From Tragulus kanchil (Eukaryota; Chordata; Mammalia; Artiodactyla; Tragulidae), in assembly GCA_022376925.1 (NCBI GenBank), contig JAIOJX010000004.1, positions 127,373,123 through 127,437,122 of the forward strand: a DNA stretch of 64,000 nt, given 5' to 3'. The notes under the pieces are model-generated. The model did not search any database and was not told where the DNA came from. It saw nothing but the letters and a program-made list of their open reading frames with translations. Shown here piece by piece: positions 11,601 through 26,600 of this stretch. Every line of letters begins with the position of its first letter. The first letter of the stretch is position 1. The position numbers were made by a program, and so were the translations under genes.

Positions 11601-14600
11601 TCTGCCTACTAACATGTGTCAAATAAGTATTAATTTAATTAAAATAACCCATATGTGCTCTTAGATCAACTTGATTTGTATATAATTACTTTCCTTTCAC
11701 ATGTATTAAATCCTGTGTCTTTTTCCTAATTTTTTTCCTACTCTGAAGAATTTAACCCATTAGATTTTGATCTTAGTACTTTTAAGTTATATTATATGAC
11801 TGTATTCTAGCTCCTGGCTTTAATTAGCCTTCTGGGTCCTGTATAATTCTAGTGAGAAATTTCAATGAATACCTTGAGTGTGAATTCCTAATAATCTATA
11901 AGATGTAAAGGCCGGTAACTTGTTGACTGAAGAAATCATGGGGAAGGGTTTGGCACTATTCCTATGTTTGGGAGTCTCCAAGAACTACCCCTAGGTTTGG
12001 TGATCCACTACAATGACCCATGGGACTTAGCATAAGGAGTACTTGTGACCAAGATTTAGCCCAATGATGCTCCCCTTCTAAACTTGGCAGTGGACAGAGT
12101 AAAACTGCTCCTTTCTGTAGGTACAGAAACGCAATACATATGTGATATTGCTTCCCAGGGAAGCCCATGAGAGACATCTTTCTATTGAAAGCTGCCACCT
12201 AGGCAACTTCTGCCTAGCAACTACCAAAATACTAGACTTATAGAAGGAAAGCAGGTGTTCACCATAAGTCGAGTTGTTTATACCGTCTAGGCACAGCAAA
12301 GCCCTCTTATCAATTAGGCAGCTTTTCCTGTCAGTGCAAGGAATGCTTTAGAAGCTGAATTCCCAGATAAAAGCCAACAAACTGTCTTGGTAGACAATTC
12401 TTTTAAAAATAGCAGCTTCAGGCCTGGTATGTTAATTCTTTTCTGTAAACCTGCCCCCCAGAATCCACTGTGATAAGATGAGGAATAAAAAGTTGTCTAA
12501 GAAAAAAAAAAAAAAGTTGTCTAAGGAAGAAAGGATTTCAAAGAGAGACCCGTAGCCTGGACGACAACATCCTACCAATGCTGGTCAATTTCTTATCACT
12601 ATAGGAAATTCTGGCAAAGTTGAACAGGGTCCGCCAACCAGTCAGGTTCAAGTTTTTACTTGTAACATTGTTTTCAACAGAAATTAGCAAAATCCATCAG
12701 GTGTAATACACTTAACTTCATCCTTATTTCCACCTTATTAAAGATTCCTGATGAGAAAGTCGGACTTCAAATTACCAATCTTAGAACATCGACGTATATT
12801 TAATTAAAAAAAATATGATCATGTTTTATTCTAGCTCCTGAAGAATTTAACCCATTAGATTTTGATCTTAGTACTTTTAAGTTATATTATATGACTGTAT
12901 TCTAGCTCCTGGCTTTAATTAGCCTTCTGGGTCCTGTATAATTCTAGTGAGAAATTTCAATGAATACCTTGAGTGTGAATTCCTAATAATCTATAAGATG
13001 TAAAGGCCGGTAACTTGTTGACTGAAGAAATCATGGGGAAGGGTTTGGCACTATTCCTATGTTTGGGAGTCTCCAAGAACTACCCCTAGGTTTGGTGATC
13101 CACTACAATGACCCATGGGACTTAGCATAAGGAGTACTTGTGACCAAGATTTAGCCCAATGATGCTCCCCTTCTAAACTTGGCAGTGGACAGAGTAAAAC
13201 TGCTCCTTTCTGTAGGTACAGAAACGCAATACATATGTGATATTGCTTCCCAGGGAAGCCCATGAGAGACATCTTTCTATTGAAAGCTGCCACCTAGGCA
13301 ACTTCTGCCTAGCAACTACCAAAATACTAGACTTATAGAAGGAAAGCAGGTGTTCACCATAAGTCGAGTTGTTTATACCGTCTAGGCACAGCAAAGCCCT
13401 CTTATCAATTAGGCAGCTTTTCCTGTCAGTGCAAGGAATGCTTTAGAAGCTGAATTCCCAGATAAAAGCCAACAAACTGTCTTGGTAGACAATTCTTTTA
13501 AAAATAGCAGCTTCAGGCCTGGTATGTTAATTCTTTTCTGTAAACCTGCCCCCCAGAATCCACTGTGATAAGATGAGGAATAAAAAGTTGTCTAAGAAAA
13601 AAAAAAAAAGTTGTCTAAGGAAGAAAGGATTTCAAAGAGAGACCCGTAGCCTGGACGACAACATCCTACCAATGCTGGTCAATTTCTTATCACTATAGGA
13701 AATTCTGGCAAAGTTGAACAGGGTCCGCCAACCAGTCAGGTTCAAGTTTTTACTTGTAACATTGTTTTCAACAGAAATTAGCAAAATCCATCAGGTGTAA
13801 TACACTTAACTTCATCCTTATTTCCACCTTATTAAAGATTCCTGATGAGAAAGTCGGACTCATCTAAGAGTTACCAACTCCTTAGAACATACGCTCTCAG
13901 GAAAAAAAAGATGCACAGAAATAAGAATTTAGATGTATGTTGCCTAGATAAACTGGAATTGGCACAGCTAAAAGTTAAATGTCAGATGACAATGTAAGCT
14001 AAGGGATATCTGTGAGATGATTATTTTTTTTCCCAAAAGTAAAAATGTAGTGAATGGTGTAAGACTTTCCAACTTCCATCAGAGAACCCAAGTAAAATCC
14101 AAAATGAAGAAATATCAGGGTTGGAAGCTTTCCCCCAAGTAGGGGAAGCTAGAAAAGACGCAAAGAGGAAGTGAAAGTAAAGTAAAACAGGTCTTGATAT
14201 TCAGGCTCACTAATTTCATATGAGACGGAAATTTATGGAATAATCTTTTGTTTTGGCCACTTCTATTGCTCTTTCATTTATTTATCTTTTTGTTCTTTGG
14301 CCTGTGTGGGCTTCCCATCGCAGTGGCCTCTCTCGCTGTAGAGCACTGGCTCTGGGAGCATGCACTCCAGAGCTCTGGCTCGGTAGTTAGATACATGGCT
14401 CCAGCCACTCTGTGGCACATGGCATCTTCCCAGACCAGGGACTGAACCAGCGCCCCTTGCACTGCAAGGCAGTGTCCTTACCCACTGGACCACCAGGGAA
14501 GCCCCTAGAATAATCTTTAAGGAAAATTGTGAGAGGTGTCTCTGTGTTTTTTCTTTACACTACAACCCTTGCAAAGATTAATTTTTGAGGCTCTACTTTG

Positions 14601-17600
14601 TGCCTTTGTAATAGAAGTTCAGGAAATAGAAATAAACAAAATAAAGATCCCTGCTCACATAAGACAGGGGGCAAAAGACATAAGGGGGAAAGATAATAAA
14701 CCAGTAAAGGGTATAGATGTTCGGAAATATCAAGTGTTATGGGGAAAATTAGAGCAGGTTAGGTGGTGGTGTGTGAGGGTTGAGGACAGTGTGTTGCAAC
14801 TTTAAAAAGAGAGATGAGGGCTGCTCCCTTTATAGGAAGTTCTACTTGAGCAAGACTCAAGGAAACAAAGGCTTTAGGCATGCAGATATCTGGAGGAAGA
14901 CCATTCTAGTCAGAGAGGACAGATAGGACAAAGTCTTCGAATGTGAATGTCCAGAGACTCTGAAGGAGGTAGCTGAGGCTCGGGTCTCTAGTAGAGAGAG
15001 ACTCTTGCAGGCCCTGAGGGTCATGGTAGAGATGGTGGCTGTTATGTTAATCGACATGGGATATGTTAAGTGAGTGAAGACCTAGAGTGGAGAAGTGATG
15101 TTTTCTGACATGTGTTTTGTAAATACCACGTTAACAGCTATCTGGAAAAAAAAAAGAGAGAGAGAGTAGGCAAATGTTGAAGAAGAGAAACCAGTTAGGC
15201 AGATATTGCAGGAAAGCAGATGAGATATCCTAACCAGGATGGTGCAGTGGAGATGCGGAGACATGTTCAGATGCTGGATGTATTTTGAAGGTAGACAACA
15301 GAATTCAGACCTGGGGGTATGAAAGAAAAAGAGCATCCAGGGTGGCTCCAAGATTTGGAGGCTGCGTAACTCCAAGGATGGGGTGTCCATAACTGAAATG
15401 AGGTTAGCTGAAGGTGAACAAGTTTGGGCATGGGGAAGATCAAAAGAGCCCAGCTGTGTAAAGCTTGTGTCTTTTAAACGTGCAAGCACAGATATTGAGG
15501 AGCCAATTCGATACAAGAAGTGAAACGTTGGGAGTTCTGAGTTAAAAATATATATTTGTCATGGAATTATATTCCACTCTTAAAGTCATGACACTATTAG
15601 GATCACCAAGGAAGTGATCCTAACTTGTAGAACCAGGAGATTAGAACAAGAACCGTATCTCAGGTGAGGGACTGACTCCCAGAAGCATAAATGACGGTAC
15701 CACCAGGAAGCCCCTAGAATAATCTTTAAGGAAAATTGTAGCTTTCTTTATAAGGTTTTTGGGGAAAGATTCAGGAAATAGAAATAAACAAAATAAAGAT
15801 CCCTGCTCACATAAGACAGGGGGCAAAAGACATAAGGGGGAAAGATAATAAACCAGTAAAGGGTATAGATGTTCGGAAATATCAAGTGTTATGGGGAAAA
15901 TTAGAGCAGGTTAGGTGGTGGTGTGTGAGGGTTGAGGACAGTGTGTTGCAACTTTAAAAAGAGAGATGAGGGCTGCTCCCTTTATAGGAAGTTCTACTTG
16001 AGCAAGACTCAAGGAAACAAAGGCTTTAGGCATGCAGATATCTGGAGGAAGACCATTCTAGTCAGAGAGGACAGATAGGACAAAGTCTTCGAATGTGAAT
16101 GTCCAGAGACTCTGAAGGAGGTAGCTGAGGCTCGGGTCTCTAGTAGAGAGAGACTCTTGCAGGCCCTGAGGGTCATGGTAGAGATGGTGGCTGTTATGTT
16201 AATCGACATGGGATATGTTAAGTGAGTGAAGACCTAGAGTGGAGAAGTGATGTTTTCTGACATGTGTTTTGTAAATACCACGTTAACAGCTATCTGGAAA
16301 AAAAAAAGAGAGAGAGAGTAGGCAAATGTTGAAGAAGGGAAACCAGTTAGGCAGATATTGCAGGAAAGCAGATGAGATATCCTAACCAGGATGGTGCAGT
16401 GGAGATGCGGAGACATGTTCAGATGCTGGATGTATTTTGAAGGTAGACAACAGAATTCAGACCTGGGGGTATGAAAGAAAAAGAGCATCCAGGGTGGCTC
16501 CAAGATTTGGAGGCTGCGTAACTCCAAGGATGGGGTGTCCATAACTGAAATGAGGTTAGCTGAAGGTGAACAAGTTTGGGCATGGGGAAGATCAAAAGAG
16601 CCCAGCTGTGTAAAGCTTGTGTCTTTTAAACGTGCAAGCACAGATATTGAGGAGCCAATTCGATACAAGAAGTGAAACGTTGGGAGTTCTGAGTTAAAAA
16701 TATATATTTGTCATGGAATTATATTCCACTCTTAAAGTCATGACACTATTAGGATCACCAAGGAAGTGATCCTAACTTGTAGAACCAGGAGATTAGAACA
16801 AGAACCGTATCTCAGGTGAGGGACTGACTCCCCAGAAGCATAAATGACTGGTAAGGTTCACAGTTCTCCTCAGGATGTATAGTCTGTATTGCTTAAGGCA
16901 AGAAAAAGAACCTTTGACTGGAATCAAAGAAAGAATTTCGGATCACATGGCCTCTACTAACCGCCTTATGTAAGGTGTGAATTTACCAAAATAAACATCT
17001 TTTAAAAGAAAGTAGTTGAGGCCGAAGTTATCCTGATTTTAAATTGTCTTGTTTCCCCACCTAGTGGTCAGAAAGCAGCCAGCTTCATCTTCTATTTTGC
17101 CCAGATGTCTGAAGAGGAACTGAAATGGGTCAAAAGAGCTTGTTTATCGTTTTTACTGTTCGAATCAATATCTTTAGGGTAACACATTTCTGGGTACCTT
17201 TTCTTTTTAATTAGTTATAATTTTAACAGTATAGCTAATTCTTCATATGAACATGGAACCAACAGTTGAATATTTTAGTTTGCAAAGCAAATTATATAGT
17301 TAGTAATGAGACAGAAGAAGTGAAGTAATAAGAAATAGTAACTAATGGAAACGACTAAGGTTGAAAAAGAAAAGTGTAGGGCTTCCCCTGGTGGTCCAGT
17401 GGGTAAGGACACCGCCTTGCAGTGCAAGGGGCGCCGGTTCGATCCCTGGCCTGGGAAGATCCCATGTGCCGCGGAGCGGCTGGACTGATGTGTCCAATTA
17501 CCGAGCCGGAGCTCTGGAGCGCATGCACCCAGAGCCGGCGCTCTGCAACGACAAATGCCACCACGATGGGAGGCCCACAGGAGCCAAAGAACAAAGACGG

Positions 17601-20600
17601 ATGAACATAGAGAAACGAACGACCAATAGAAGTAGCCTGCTCGGCCCTCTCTCTCCCCACCCACCCCTCCCCCCCAAAAATTAAATAAATAAATAAATAA
17701 ATAAATAAAAAGAATTTAATCTTAAAAAAAGAAAACAAAAAAACTTAAAGAAAAAGAAAAGGAAAAGCGTAAACAGATATTACCCTGAGGTCATTCTTAC
17801 TCAGCATTAAGATTTTTCTGGCTCGAAAATTAGAGAAAATATATGAATTTAGCATTATAAACTTTTTAGTAGTTAGAAATACTTAACATTTTCCAGAGTT
17901 TGAGACTTGCCATATTGGTCGTGCACTCCCAGACCGTCTTATCTAAGTCCTTTGGCTTAAACAAGTCATAGTTGTGTAACTTCTCATGCATTGAATTCAG
18001 GAAGACACGTTTCAGAGAAAAATCCACTGGATTTCATTTTCAGTAAGGGCAGGCATAGAACAAAGTTTTATGTGTCATTTATGTTTCCTCCTTCCTCTTT
18101 AAAATACAAACTGACCACTAAATGCTACCCTCTTGGTATGGTCTTGAATAGCAAATAAGGTAATAAAGCTTGCCATTGTCTTGTTTCCCCACCTAGTGGT
18201 CAGAAAGCAGCCAGCTTCATCTTCTATTTTGCCCAGATGTCTGAAGAGGAACTGAAATGGGTCAAAAGAGCTTGTTTATCGTTTTTACTGTTCGAATCAA
18301 TATCTTTAGGGTAACACATTTCTGGGTACCTTTTCTTTTTAATTAGTTATAATTTTAACAGTATAGCTAATTCTTCATATGAACATGGAACCAACAGTTG
18401 AATATTTTAGTTTGCAAAGCAAATTATATAGTTAGTAATGAGACAGAAGAAGTGAAGTAATAAGAAATAGTAACTAATGGAAACGACTAAGGTTGAAAAA
18501 GAAAAGCGTAGGGCTTCCCCTGGTGGTCCAGTGGGTAAGGACACCGCCTTGCAGTGCAAGGGGCGCCGGTTCGATCCCTGGCCTGGGAAGATCCCATGTG
18601 CCGCGGAGCGGCTGGACTGATGTGTCCAATTACCGAGCCGGAGCTCTGGAGCGCATGCACCCAGAGCCGGCGCTCTGCAACGACAAATGCCACCACGATG
18701 GGAGGCCCACAGGAGCCAAAGAACAAAGACGGATGAACATAGAGAAACGAACGACCAATAGAAGTAGCCTGCTCGCCCCTCTATCTCCACACCCAACCCA
18801 CCCCCCAAAAAATTAAATAAATAAATAAATAAATAAATAAAAAGAATTTAATCTTAAAAAAAGAAAACAAAAAAACTTAAAGAAAAAGAAAAGGAAAAGC
18901 GTAAACAGATATTACCCTGAGGTCATTCTTACTCAGCATTAAGATTTTTCTGGCTCTAAAATTAGAGAAAATATATGAATTTAGCATTATAAACTTTTTA
19001 GTAGTTAGAAATACTTAACATTTTCCAGAGTTTGAGACTTGCCATATTGGTCGTGCACTCCCAGACCGTCTTATCTAAGTCCTTTGGCTTAAACAAGTCA
19101 TAGTTGTGTAACTTCTCATGCATTGAATTCAGGAAGACACGTTTCAGAGAAAAATCCACTGGATTTCATTTTCAGTAAGGGCAGGCATAGAACAAAGTTT
19201 TATGTGTCATTTATGTTTCCTCCTTCCTCTTTAAAATACAAACTGACAACTAAATGCTACCCTCTTGGAAAGGTCTTGAATAGCAAATAAGGTATAAAGG
19301 TCAATAGCTTGCCATCTTTAAAAGTAAGGAAATAGAGCTCTAGTAGCTTTCTGAGCATGACAGTTTTAACATTAAATTACTTTTGCTTTTCCTATTTAAT
19401 TCTGCATACTAAAAGAGAAAAACAAAGAACTATAGTGAAAAACTTTCTAGAACAGACGTCCTTATTGTAACGACTGATAAGCCTCCTTTTCTTTTTTAAC
19501 CACTCCCTCTGCTGCATTTTCTAGGACCTGGGCTGTGACTAGTTTCATTGTTTGTCTTTTCATCTCTTTTTTTGGCTTTTTTCACTGCCTGGAACACTTT
19601 TTTTTTTCTTTGTTTGAGCAGTTGGTAACTCTTTAATATGGGACTATCCATGACACATCCTTCTCCCCTCATCCTTCTTCCTTTTATCCTTGATTATTAT
19701 TCCTAGTCTTCTCACTATTTCATATTTAGTGAATGCTTCAGTGTTCTGTATATGATGATTTCAGACCTATGGAAAACTAACATTTAGATGCTATAATGTT
19801 GGGTCCATGAATATTTGCATGCATGTAAACATTATCTACAAGTAATAAATGACCTGCATTAAAGGGAATGTACGTATGTTTATACATACGTATGCAGACC
19901 ACTTTCATTTTGCAAATATTTTTAGTCATTCAGGTGTTTCAGAAAGTAAACTACAAGTCCAGTAGTCCTTTTAACTTAATATTCTTTTCAAAAATAATAA
20001 ACAGTTCACTTTAGTAGAAGAAAAAAAATTTTGAATTTAGCATTAAGAGTTTTCTGGCTCGAAAATTAGAGAAAATATATGAATTTAGCATTATAAACTT
20101 TTTAGTAGTTAGAAATACTTAACATTTTCCAGAGTTTGAGACTTGCCATATTGGTCGTGCACTCCCAGACCGTCTTATCTAAGTCCTTTGGCTTAAACAA
20201 GTCATAGTTGTGTAACTTCTCATGCATTGAATTCAGGAAGACACGTTTCAGAGAAAAATCCACTGGATTTCATTTTCAGTAAGGGCAGGCATAGAACAAA
20301 GTTTTATGTGTCATTTATGTTTCCTCCTTCCTCTTTAAAATACAAACTGACAACTAAATGCTACCCTCTTGGAAAGGTCTTGAATAGCAAATAAGGTATA
20401 AAGGTCAATAGCTTGCCATCTTTAAAAGTAAGGAAATAGAGCTCTAGTAGCTTTCTGAGCATGACAGTTTTAACATTAAATTACTTTTGCTTTTCCTATT
20501 TAATTCTGCATACTAAAAGAGAAAAACAAAGAACTATAGTGAAAAACTTTCTAGAACAGACGTCCTTATTGTAACGACTGATAAGCCTCCTTTTCTTTTT

Positions 20601-23600
20601 TAACCACTCCCTCTGCTGCATTTTCTAGGACCTGGGCTGTGACTAGTTTCATTGTTTGTCTTTTCATCTCTTTTTGTGGCTTTTTTCACTGCCTGGAACA
20701 CTTTTTTTTTTCTTTTTTGAGCAGTTGGTAACTCTTTAATATGGGACTATCCATGACACATCCTTCTCCCCTCATCCTTCTTCCTTTTATCCTTGATTAT
20801 TATTCCTAGTCTTCTCACTATTTCATATTTAGTGAATGCTTCAGTGTTCTGTATATGATGATTTCAGACCTATGGAAAACTAACATTTAGATGCTATAAT
20901 GTTGGGTCCATGAATATTTGCATGCATGTAAACATTATCTACAAGTAATAAATGACCTGCATTAAAGGGAATGTACGTATGTTTATACATACGTATGCAG
21001 ACCACTTTCATTTTGCAAATATTTTTAGTCATTCAGGTGTTTCAGAAAGTAAACTACAAGTCCAGTAGTCCTTTTAACTTAATATTCTTTTCAAAAATAA
21101 TAAACAGTTCACTTTAGTAGTAAATGTTAGTTTCTTAGCATCACTAAGACATCATTAATTTAGCCCCAAAAAGAGTCCTATACATGACAGAAATTTTGCT
21201 AATAGCTTCCTAAAAATGATAGTCATAATAATAAATTAACAAAGAGATAATCTCTTCATTCCAAGGGTTTATGGTTTCATAGTAGGTCTCATATGGTCTG
21301 CAAGTAATTGCTCTATAATTATAGAGGAGCATGGTGGGTTGCCATCCATGGGGTTGCCAAGAGTTGGACCCCACTGAGCAATTAACACATGTGTTCCCCA
21401 TTCTCTGTAAATTGGTAGTTGGATATGGTGGGGGGAGGGAGGTAGTAGACCAAATTTCATTGTATTTTCTAAATATATTCTTTTCTTTGTTTAGTTAAGA
21501 TTCCTTCCTAGGTAATGGTGTATTCTTTCATCAGGATGTCATAATTTTAGTTGACTCTCTTTTGTGAGATCAGCAATCATTGATAGTCAACACTTAGAGT
21601 CCTTACTTTTTAGCTGAAATAATAAGCCTAACTCATGAATATCTAATCTAACAAATCTCGTCTATGGCCATCCCACCCTGAATGCACCCTATTTCGTCTA
21701 ATGTAACAAACCTCTTAAAAATAACAAATACTTAAAATATTGAACATCAACATATTGTCCCAGTGATTAGAAAACTTATTTCACAGATTTTGTACCATGG
21801 TTTTGAATTACTTCATCATTTCTGTAGTCTGAATCTTCCAAGATCTAAAAAAACAGCTAACAAAACCAAGTGTCATGTCACGATTAATCTCACTGAACCT
21901 TCACGTTTACCTAGGTAGTAAACTATGCATATGTTACATTTTAAATGTTCAGTGTTTGTTTTTTTTTTAAAGTGAACTTATTAGTGCTTCCCTGGTGGTC
22001 CAGTGGGTAAGGAGTCCTCCTTTCAGTGCAAGGGGCACCGGTTTGGTTCCTGACCCAGGAGGGTCTCACATGCGGCAGAACAAGCTGGACCGGTATGTCC
22101 AATTATGAGCCAGCACTCCAGAGCACATGTGCCCAGAGCTGGTGCTCTGCAACGAGAGAGGCCACTGCAACGGGAGGCACACACAAGCCGAAGAATAAAG
22201 ATGGATAAAAAATACATAAAATCAATTAAAAAAAAAGGCCAAATTTTTTAAAAAAAAATTCATAAAGGACTTCCCCTGGTGGTCCAGTGGGTAAGGACAC
22301 TGACTTGCAGTGCAAGGGGCGCCGGTTCGATCCCTGGCCTGGGAAGATCCCACGTGCCGTGGAACGGCTGGACCCATGTGTCCAATGACCGAGCCAGAGC
22401 TCTGGAGCGCATGCGCCCAGACCCGGCGCTCTGCAATGACAGATGCCACCGCGATGGGAGGCCCACAGGAGCCAAAGAACAAAGACGGATGAAAATAGAT
22501 AAATGAAAGACCAATAAAAGTGGCCCGCCGGCTCCCCTCCCTCCCCAACCCGCCCCCCGCCCCCCCAAAAAAAAATTCATAAAAACGTGAGTTTATTACA
22601 TAATAGTTTACAACCACATATGTTTAGCCTCTCAAGTGGAAACTGAGACACTTATCAATGGCATTCCTTTCTCAGCTACAAGGGCACCAACTAAGTCTTT
22701 TTGAGCCTCAGCAATAACAAGGCATTTCCTGTTCACATTCTTCAAATTGTATTAATTTCATGTTAGAAAGACCATTTTGGCAGCAGCATGAAGAAGGGAG
22801 TTTAAGGATAGAAAAGATGAAAAACAATTCTCACCACTAGAAGACTATCCAGAAGGCCACTGCAGGGTCTATGTGAGTGATAATAGAGTCCTGATCTTGT
22901 GTCCAGCCGAACAGAGGAGAGAGATGGAAGGGAAGTGCATTATAGGAGATACTGAATATGTAGAACTGACGGAACTTGACTAATTTGATATAGGACTGTG
23001 AAAGGGTGAGACACACAGGATGATCTGAGACGTAGGTGATTAAGTGAGTTTGCAGTGCAATTCACCAAAATAAGAAACCGAGTAGGAAAAATAGATTCAG
23101 GCTGAGATGAGAGGGGGAAACCTCAGCTTCAGGGATGTTAATAAAGAACCATCAGTGGGACATACAAAACAGATAGACAGAAAGATGAATGAATAGATAG
23201 ATAGATGAGTCTGAAACTTACAGAATATGAGATTCTCTATGGACTAGAGATTTCAATGTGAAATCACCAATGTTAACATACTGTGTGAAGGGGAGGGAGC
23301 ATATGAGAATATGAGACCATCTAGGGACAAATGTAGAATGAGAAAATTCAGGAAGCCAAGACCAGAACACAAAAGAACACCATCACTTAAAGGAGAAGTC
23401 ATTGGAAACAAGCCCACAAAGAAACTTGTGAGATTGTGACCAGAGAGACAAGACATGAGCCAGACTTTTTCTCATGAAAACAAAGGAGACTCCAGGAAGG
23501 CAAAATAGCCAATACTGCGTTAAGGGCCACAAAGCAGTCGAGAAAGGTGCAGGCTGAGAAGTATCTATTGGATTCAGTAATTAAGCCTCGTAAGAGTAGT

Positions 23601-26600
23601 GTCATGGAGACCCAGACTTATGGGCGCAGTGGGAGCAGGGAGGAAGGAGAGGGTGGGATTTTCTGAAGTTTAAAAATAAGCCTTTTGTAAGAGTAGGTGT
23701 CCAAAAAAGGGGGAAGTATCCCCATGAGACACTATCAATGGCATTCCTTTCTCAGCTACAAGGGCACCAACTAAGTCTTTTTGAGCCTCAGCAATAACAA
23801 GGCATTTCCTGTTCACATTCTTCAAATTGTATTAATTTCATGTTAGAAAGACCATTTTGGCAGCAGCATGAAGAAGGGAGTTTAAGGATAGAAAAGATGA
23901 AAAACAATTCTCACCACTAGAAGACTATCCAGAAGGCCACTGCAGGGTCTATGTGAGTGATAATAGAGTCCTGATCTTGTGTCCAGCCGAACAGAGGAGA
24001 GAGATGGAAGGGAAGTGCATTATAGGAGATACTGAATATGTAGAACTGACGGAACTTGACTAATTTGATATAGGACTGTGAAAGGGTGAGACACACAGGA
24101 TGATCTGAGACGTAGGTGATTAAGTGAGTTTGCAGTGCAATTCACCAAAATAAGAAACCGAGTAGGAAAAATAGATTCAGGCTGAGATGAGAGGGGGAAA
24201 CCTCAGCTTCAGGGATGTTAATAAAGAACCATCAGTGGGACATACAAAACAGATAGACAGAAAGATGAATGAATAGATAGATAGATGAGTCTGAAACTTA
24301 CAGAATATGAGATTCTCTATGGACTAGAGATTTCAATGTGAAATCACCAATGTTAACATACTGTGTGAAGGGGAGGGAGCATATGAGAATATGAGACCAT
24401 CTAGGGACAAATGTAGAATGAGAAAATTCAGGAAGCCAAGACCAGAACACAAAAGAACACCATCACTTAAAGGAGAAGTCATTGGAAACAAGCCCACAAA
24501 GAAACTTGTGAGATTGTGACCAGAGAGACAAGACATGAGCCAGACTTTTTCTCATGAAAACAAAGGAGACTCCAGGAAGGCAAAATAGCCAATACTGCGT
24601 TAAGGGCCACAAAGCAGTCGAGAAAGGTGCAGGCTGAGAAGTATCTATTGGATTCAGTAATTAAGCCTCGTAAGAGTAGTGTCATGGAGACCCAGACTTA
24701 TGGGCGCAGTGGGAGCAGGGAGGAAGGAGAGGGTGGGATGTCTGGAAAAAGTAACATGGAAACTTGCATTACCATACATAAAATAGAGAGCCAATAGGAA
24801 TTTCCTGTATGACTCAGGGAGCTCAAACTGGGGCTCTGTAACAACCTAGAGGGGAAGGATGGGGAGGAAGATGAAGAGGGAGGGACATATGTATCCCCAT
24901 GCCTGATTCATGTTGATGCTTGGCAGAAACCAACACAATTGTGCAAAGCAATTATCCTTCAATTAAAAAACAAATTTAAAAAAAGAGTAGTTTCAGGGAA
25001 GGATTAACAAGGGAAGTCAGATTGCAGTCAATAAAGAAATAAAGGCAAGGAGAGCAAGTAAGGTCAATGAGTAAGGACATTTTTCCAACTTGGACTAGGA
25101 AAAGGAGGATAGCCTTGTGGTGATGTGGAAAATTTAGAAAGGTGAAGAGAAGTGTTGGGTCCTTTATGAATGAGAGTATCTTGGACTGAGAAAAGAAACA
25201 GAACAGTAAGTCCCTTACATACAAACAAGGTCTGTTCTGAGTGGGAGTTCATAAATTCATTTGTTCTAAGTACAACCCAAGTTGTAAGTACATGCCTAGG
25301 TACCCAACTAACACTATATAGTACTGTACTGTAATAGGTTTATAATACTTTTCATATGAACAATACATTTTGAAAAACAACAGAAAAAAAGAAAACATTT
25401 TTTACTCTTACAGTACAGTACCTTCAAACTGTAGTAATACATTACAATAGCTGACATACGGGGGCTGGTATTGAGTGAACAGGTAAGAGTCACTAATTGG
25501 AGGAGGGAAAGCAGGTAAGAGATAGTAGAGCTGAAGGATCATCAGCAATAGGAGCTGAAAGGCACACTGCAAGCCCACAAAGAAACTTGTGAGATTGTGA
25601 CCAGAGAGACAAGACATGAGCCAGACTTTTTCTCATGAAAACAAAGGAGACTCCAGGAAGGCAAAATAGCCAATACTGCGTTAAGGGCCACAAAGCAGTC
25701 GAGAAAGGTGCAGGCTGAGAAGTATCTATTGGATTCAGTAATTAAGCCTCGTAAGAGTAGTGTCATGGAGACCCAGACTTATGGGCGCAGTGGGAGCAGG
25801 GAGGAAGGAGAGGGTGGGATGTCTGGAAAAAGTAACATGGAAACTTGCATTACCATACATAAAATAGAGAGCCAATAGGAATTTCCTGTATGACTCAGGG
25901 AGCTCAAACTGGGGCTCTGTAACAACCTAGAGGGGAAGGATGGGGAGGAAGATGAAGAGGGAGGGACATATGTATCCCCATGCCTGATTCATGTTGATGC
26001 TTGGCAGAAACCAACACAATTGTGCAAAGCAATTATCCTTCAATTAAAAAACAAATTTAAAAAAAGAGTAGTTTCAGGGAAGGATTAACAAGGGAAGTCA
26101 GATTGCAGTCAATAAAGAAATAAAGGCAAGGAGAGCAAGTAAGGTCAATGAGTAAGGACATTTTTCCAACTTGGACTAGGAAAAGGAGGATAGCCTTGTG
26201 GTGATGTGGAAAATTTAGAAAGGTGAAGAGAAGTGTTGGGTCCTTTATGAATGAGAGTATCTTGGACTGAGAAAAGAAACAGAACAGTAAGTCCCTTACA
26301 TACAAACAAGGTCTGTTCTGAGTGGGAGTTCATAAATTCATTTGTTCTAAGTACAACCCAAGTTGTAAGTACATGCCTAGGTACCCAACTAACACTATAT
26401 AGTACTGTACTGTAATAGGTTTATAATACTTTTCATATGAACAATACATTTTGAAAAACAACAGAAAAAAAGAAAACATTTTTTACTCTTACAGTACAGT
26501 ACCTTCAAACTGTAGTAATACATTACAATAGCTGACATACGGGGGCTGGTATTGAGTGAACAGGTAAGAGTCACTAATTGGAGGAGGGAAAGCAGGTAAG

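Larger units (their letters stand above)
9746..12104 (+). repeat. Tandem duplication 4 (period about 1183)
   Basis: Positions 9746-10921 match about 10936-12104. Copy 2 begins with small deletions near 10972. The junction carries tagttgtggggatt. Each copy contains a Bov-tA fragment. Confidence 0.96.
17043..19313 (+). repeat. Tandem duplication 7 (period 1132)
   Basis: Positions 17043-18174 match 18175-19313. The last 40 bases of copy 1 lack bases present in copy 2 and in the third copy at about 20409 (aaggtaataaagcttgcc against aaggtataaaggtcaatagc). Each copy carries a full CHR-like SINE. Confidence 0.96.

Noticed and set aside
14857..15516. Minus-strand frames of 66 and 144 codons, duplicated at 16009-16668
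   Set aside because: Their conservation between copies only reflects the tandem duplication. The protein looks unconstrained.
17440..17450. tRNA-like B boxes (ggttcgatccc) in many places
   Set aside because: They belong to tRNA-derived SINE heads. None has the full tRNA cloverleaf or intact acceptor stem, so no tRNA gene is called.
17355..17738. Recurrent 60-140 residue frames such as MQGAPVRSLAWEDP... here and at 3974, 18407, 22222, 27663, 36089, 48039 and 49355
   Set aside because: They are chance translations of CHR-like SINEs in either orientation, recurring wherever the SINE occurs.
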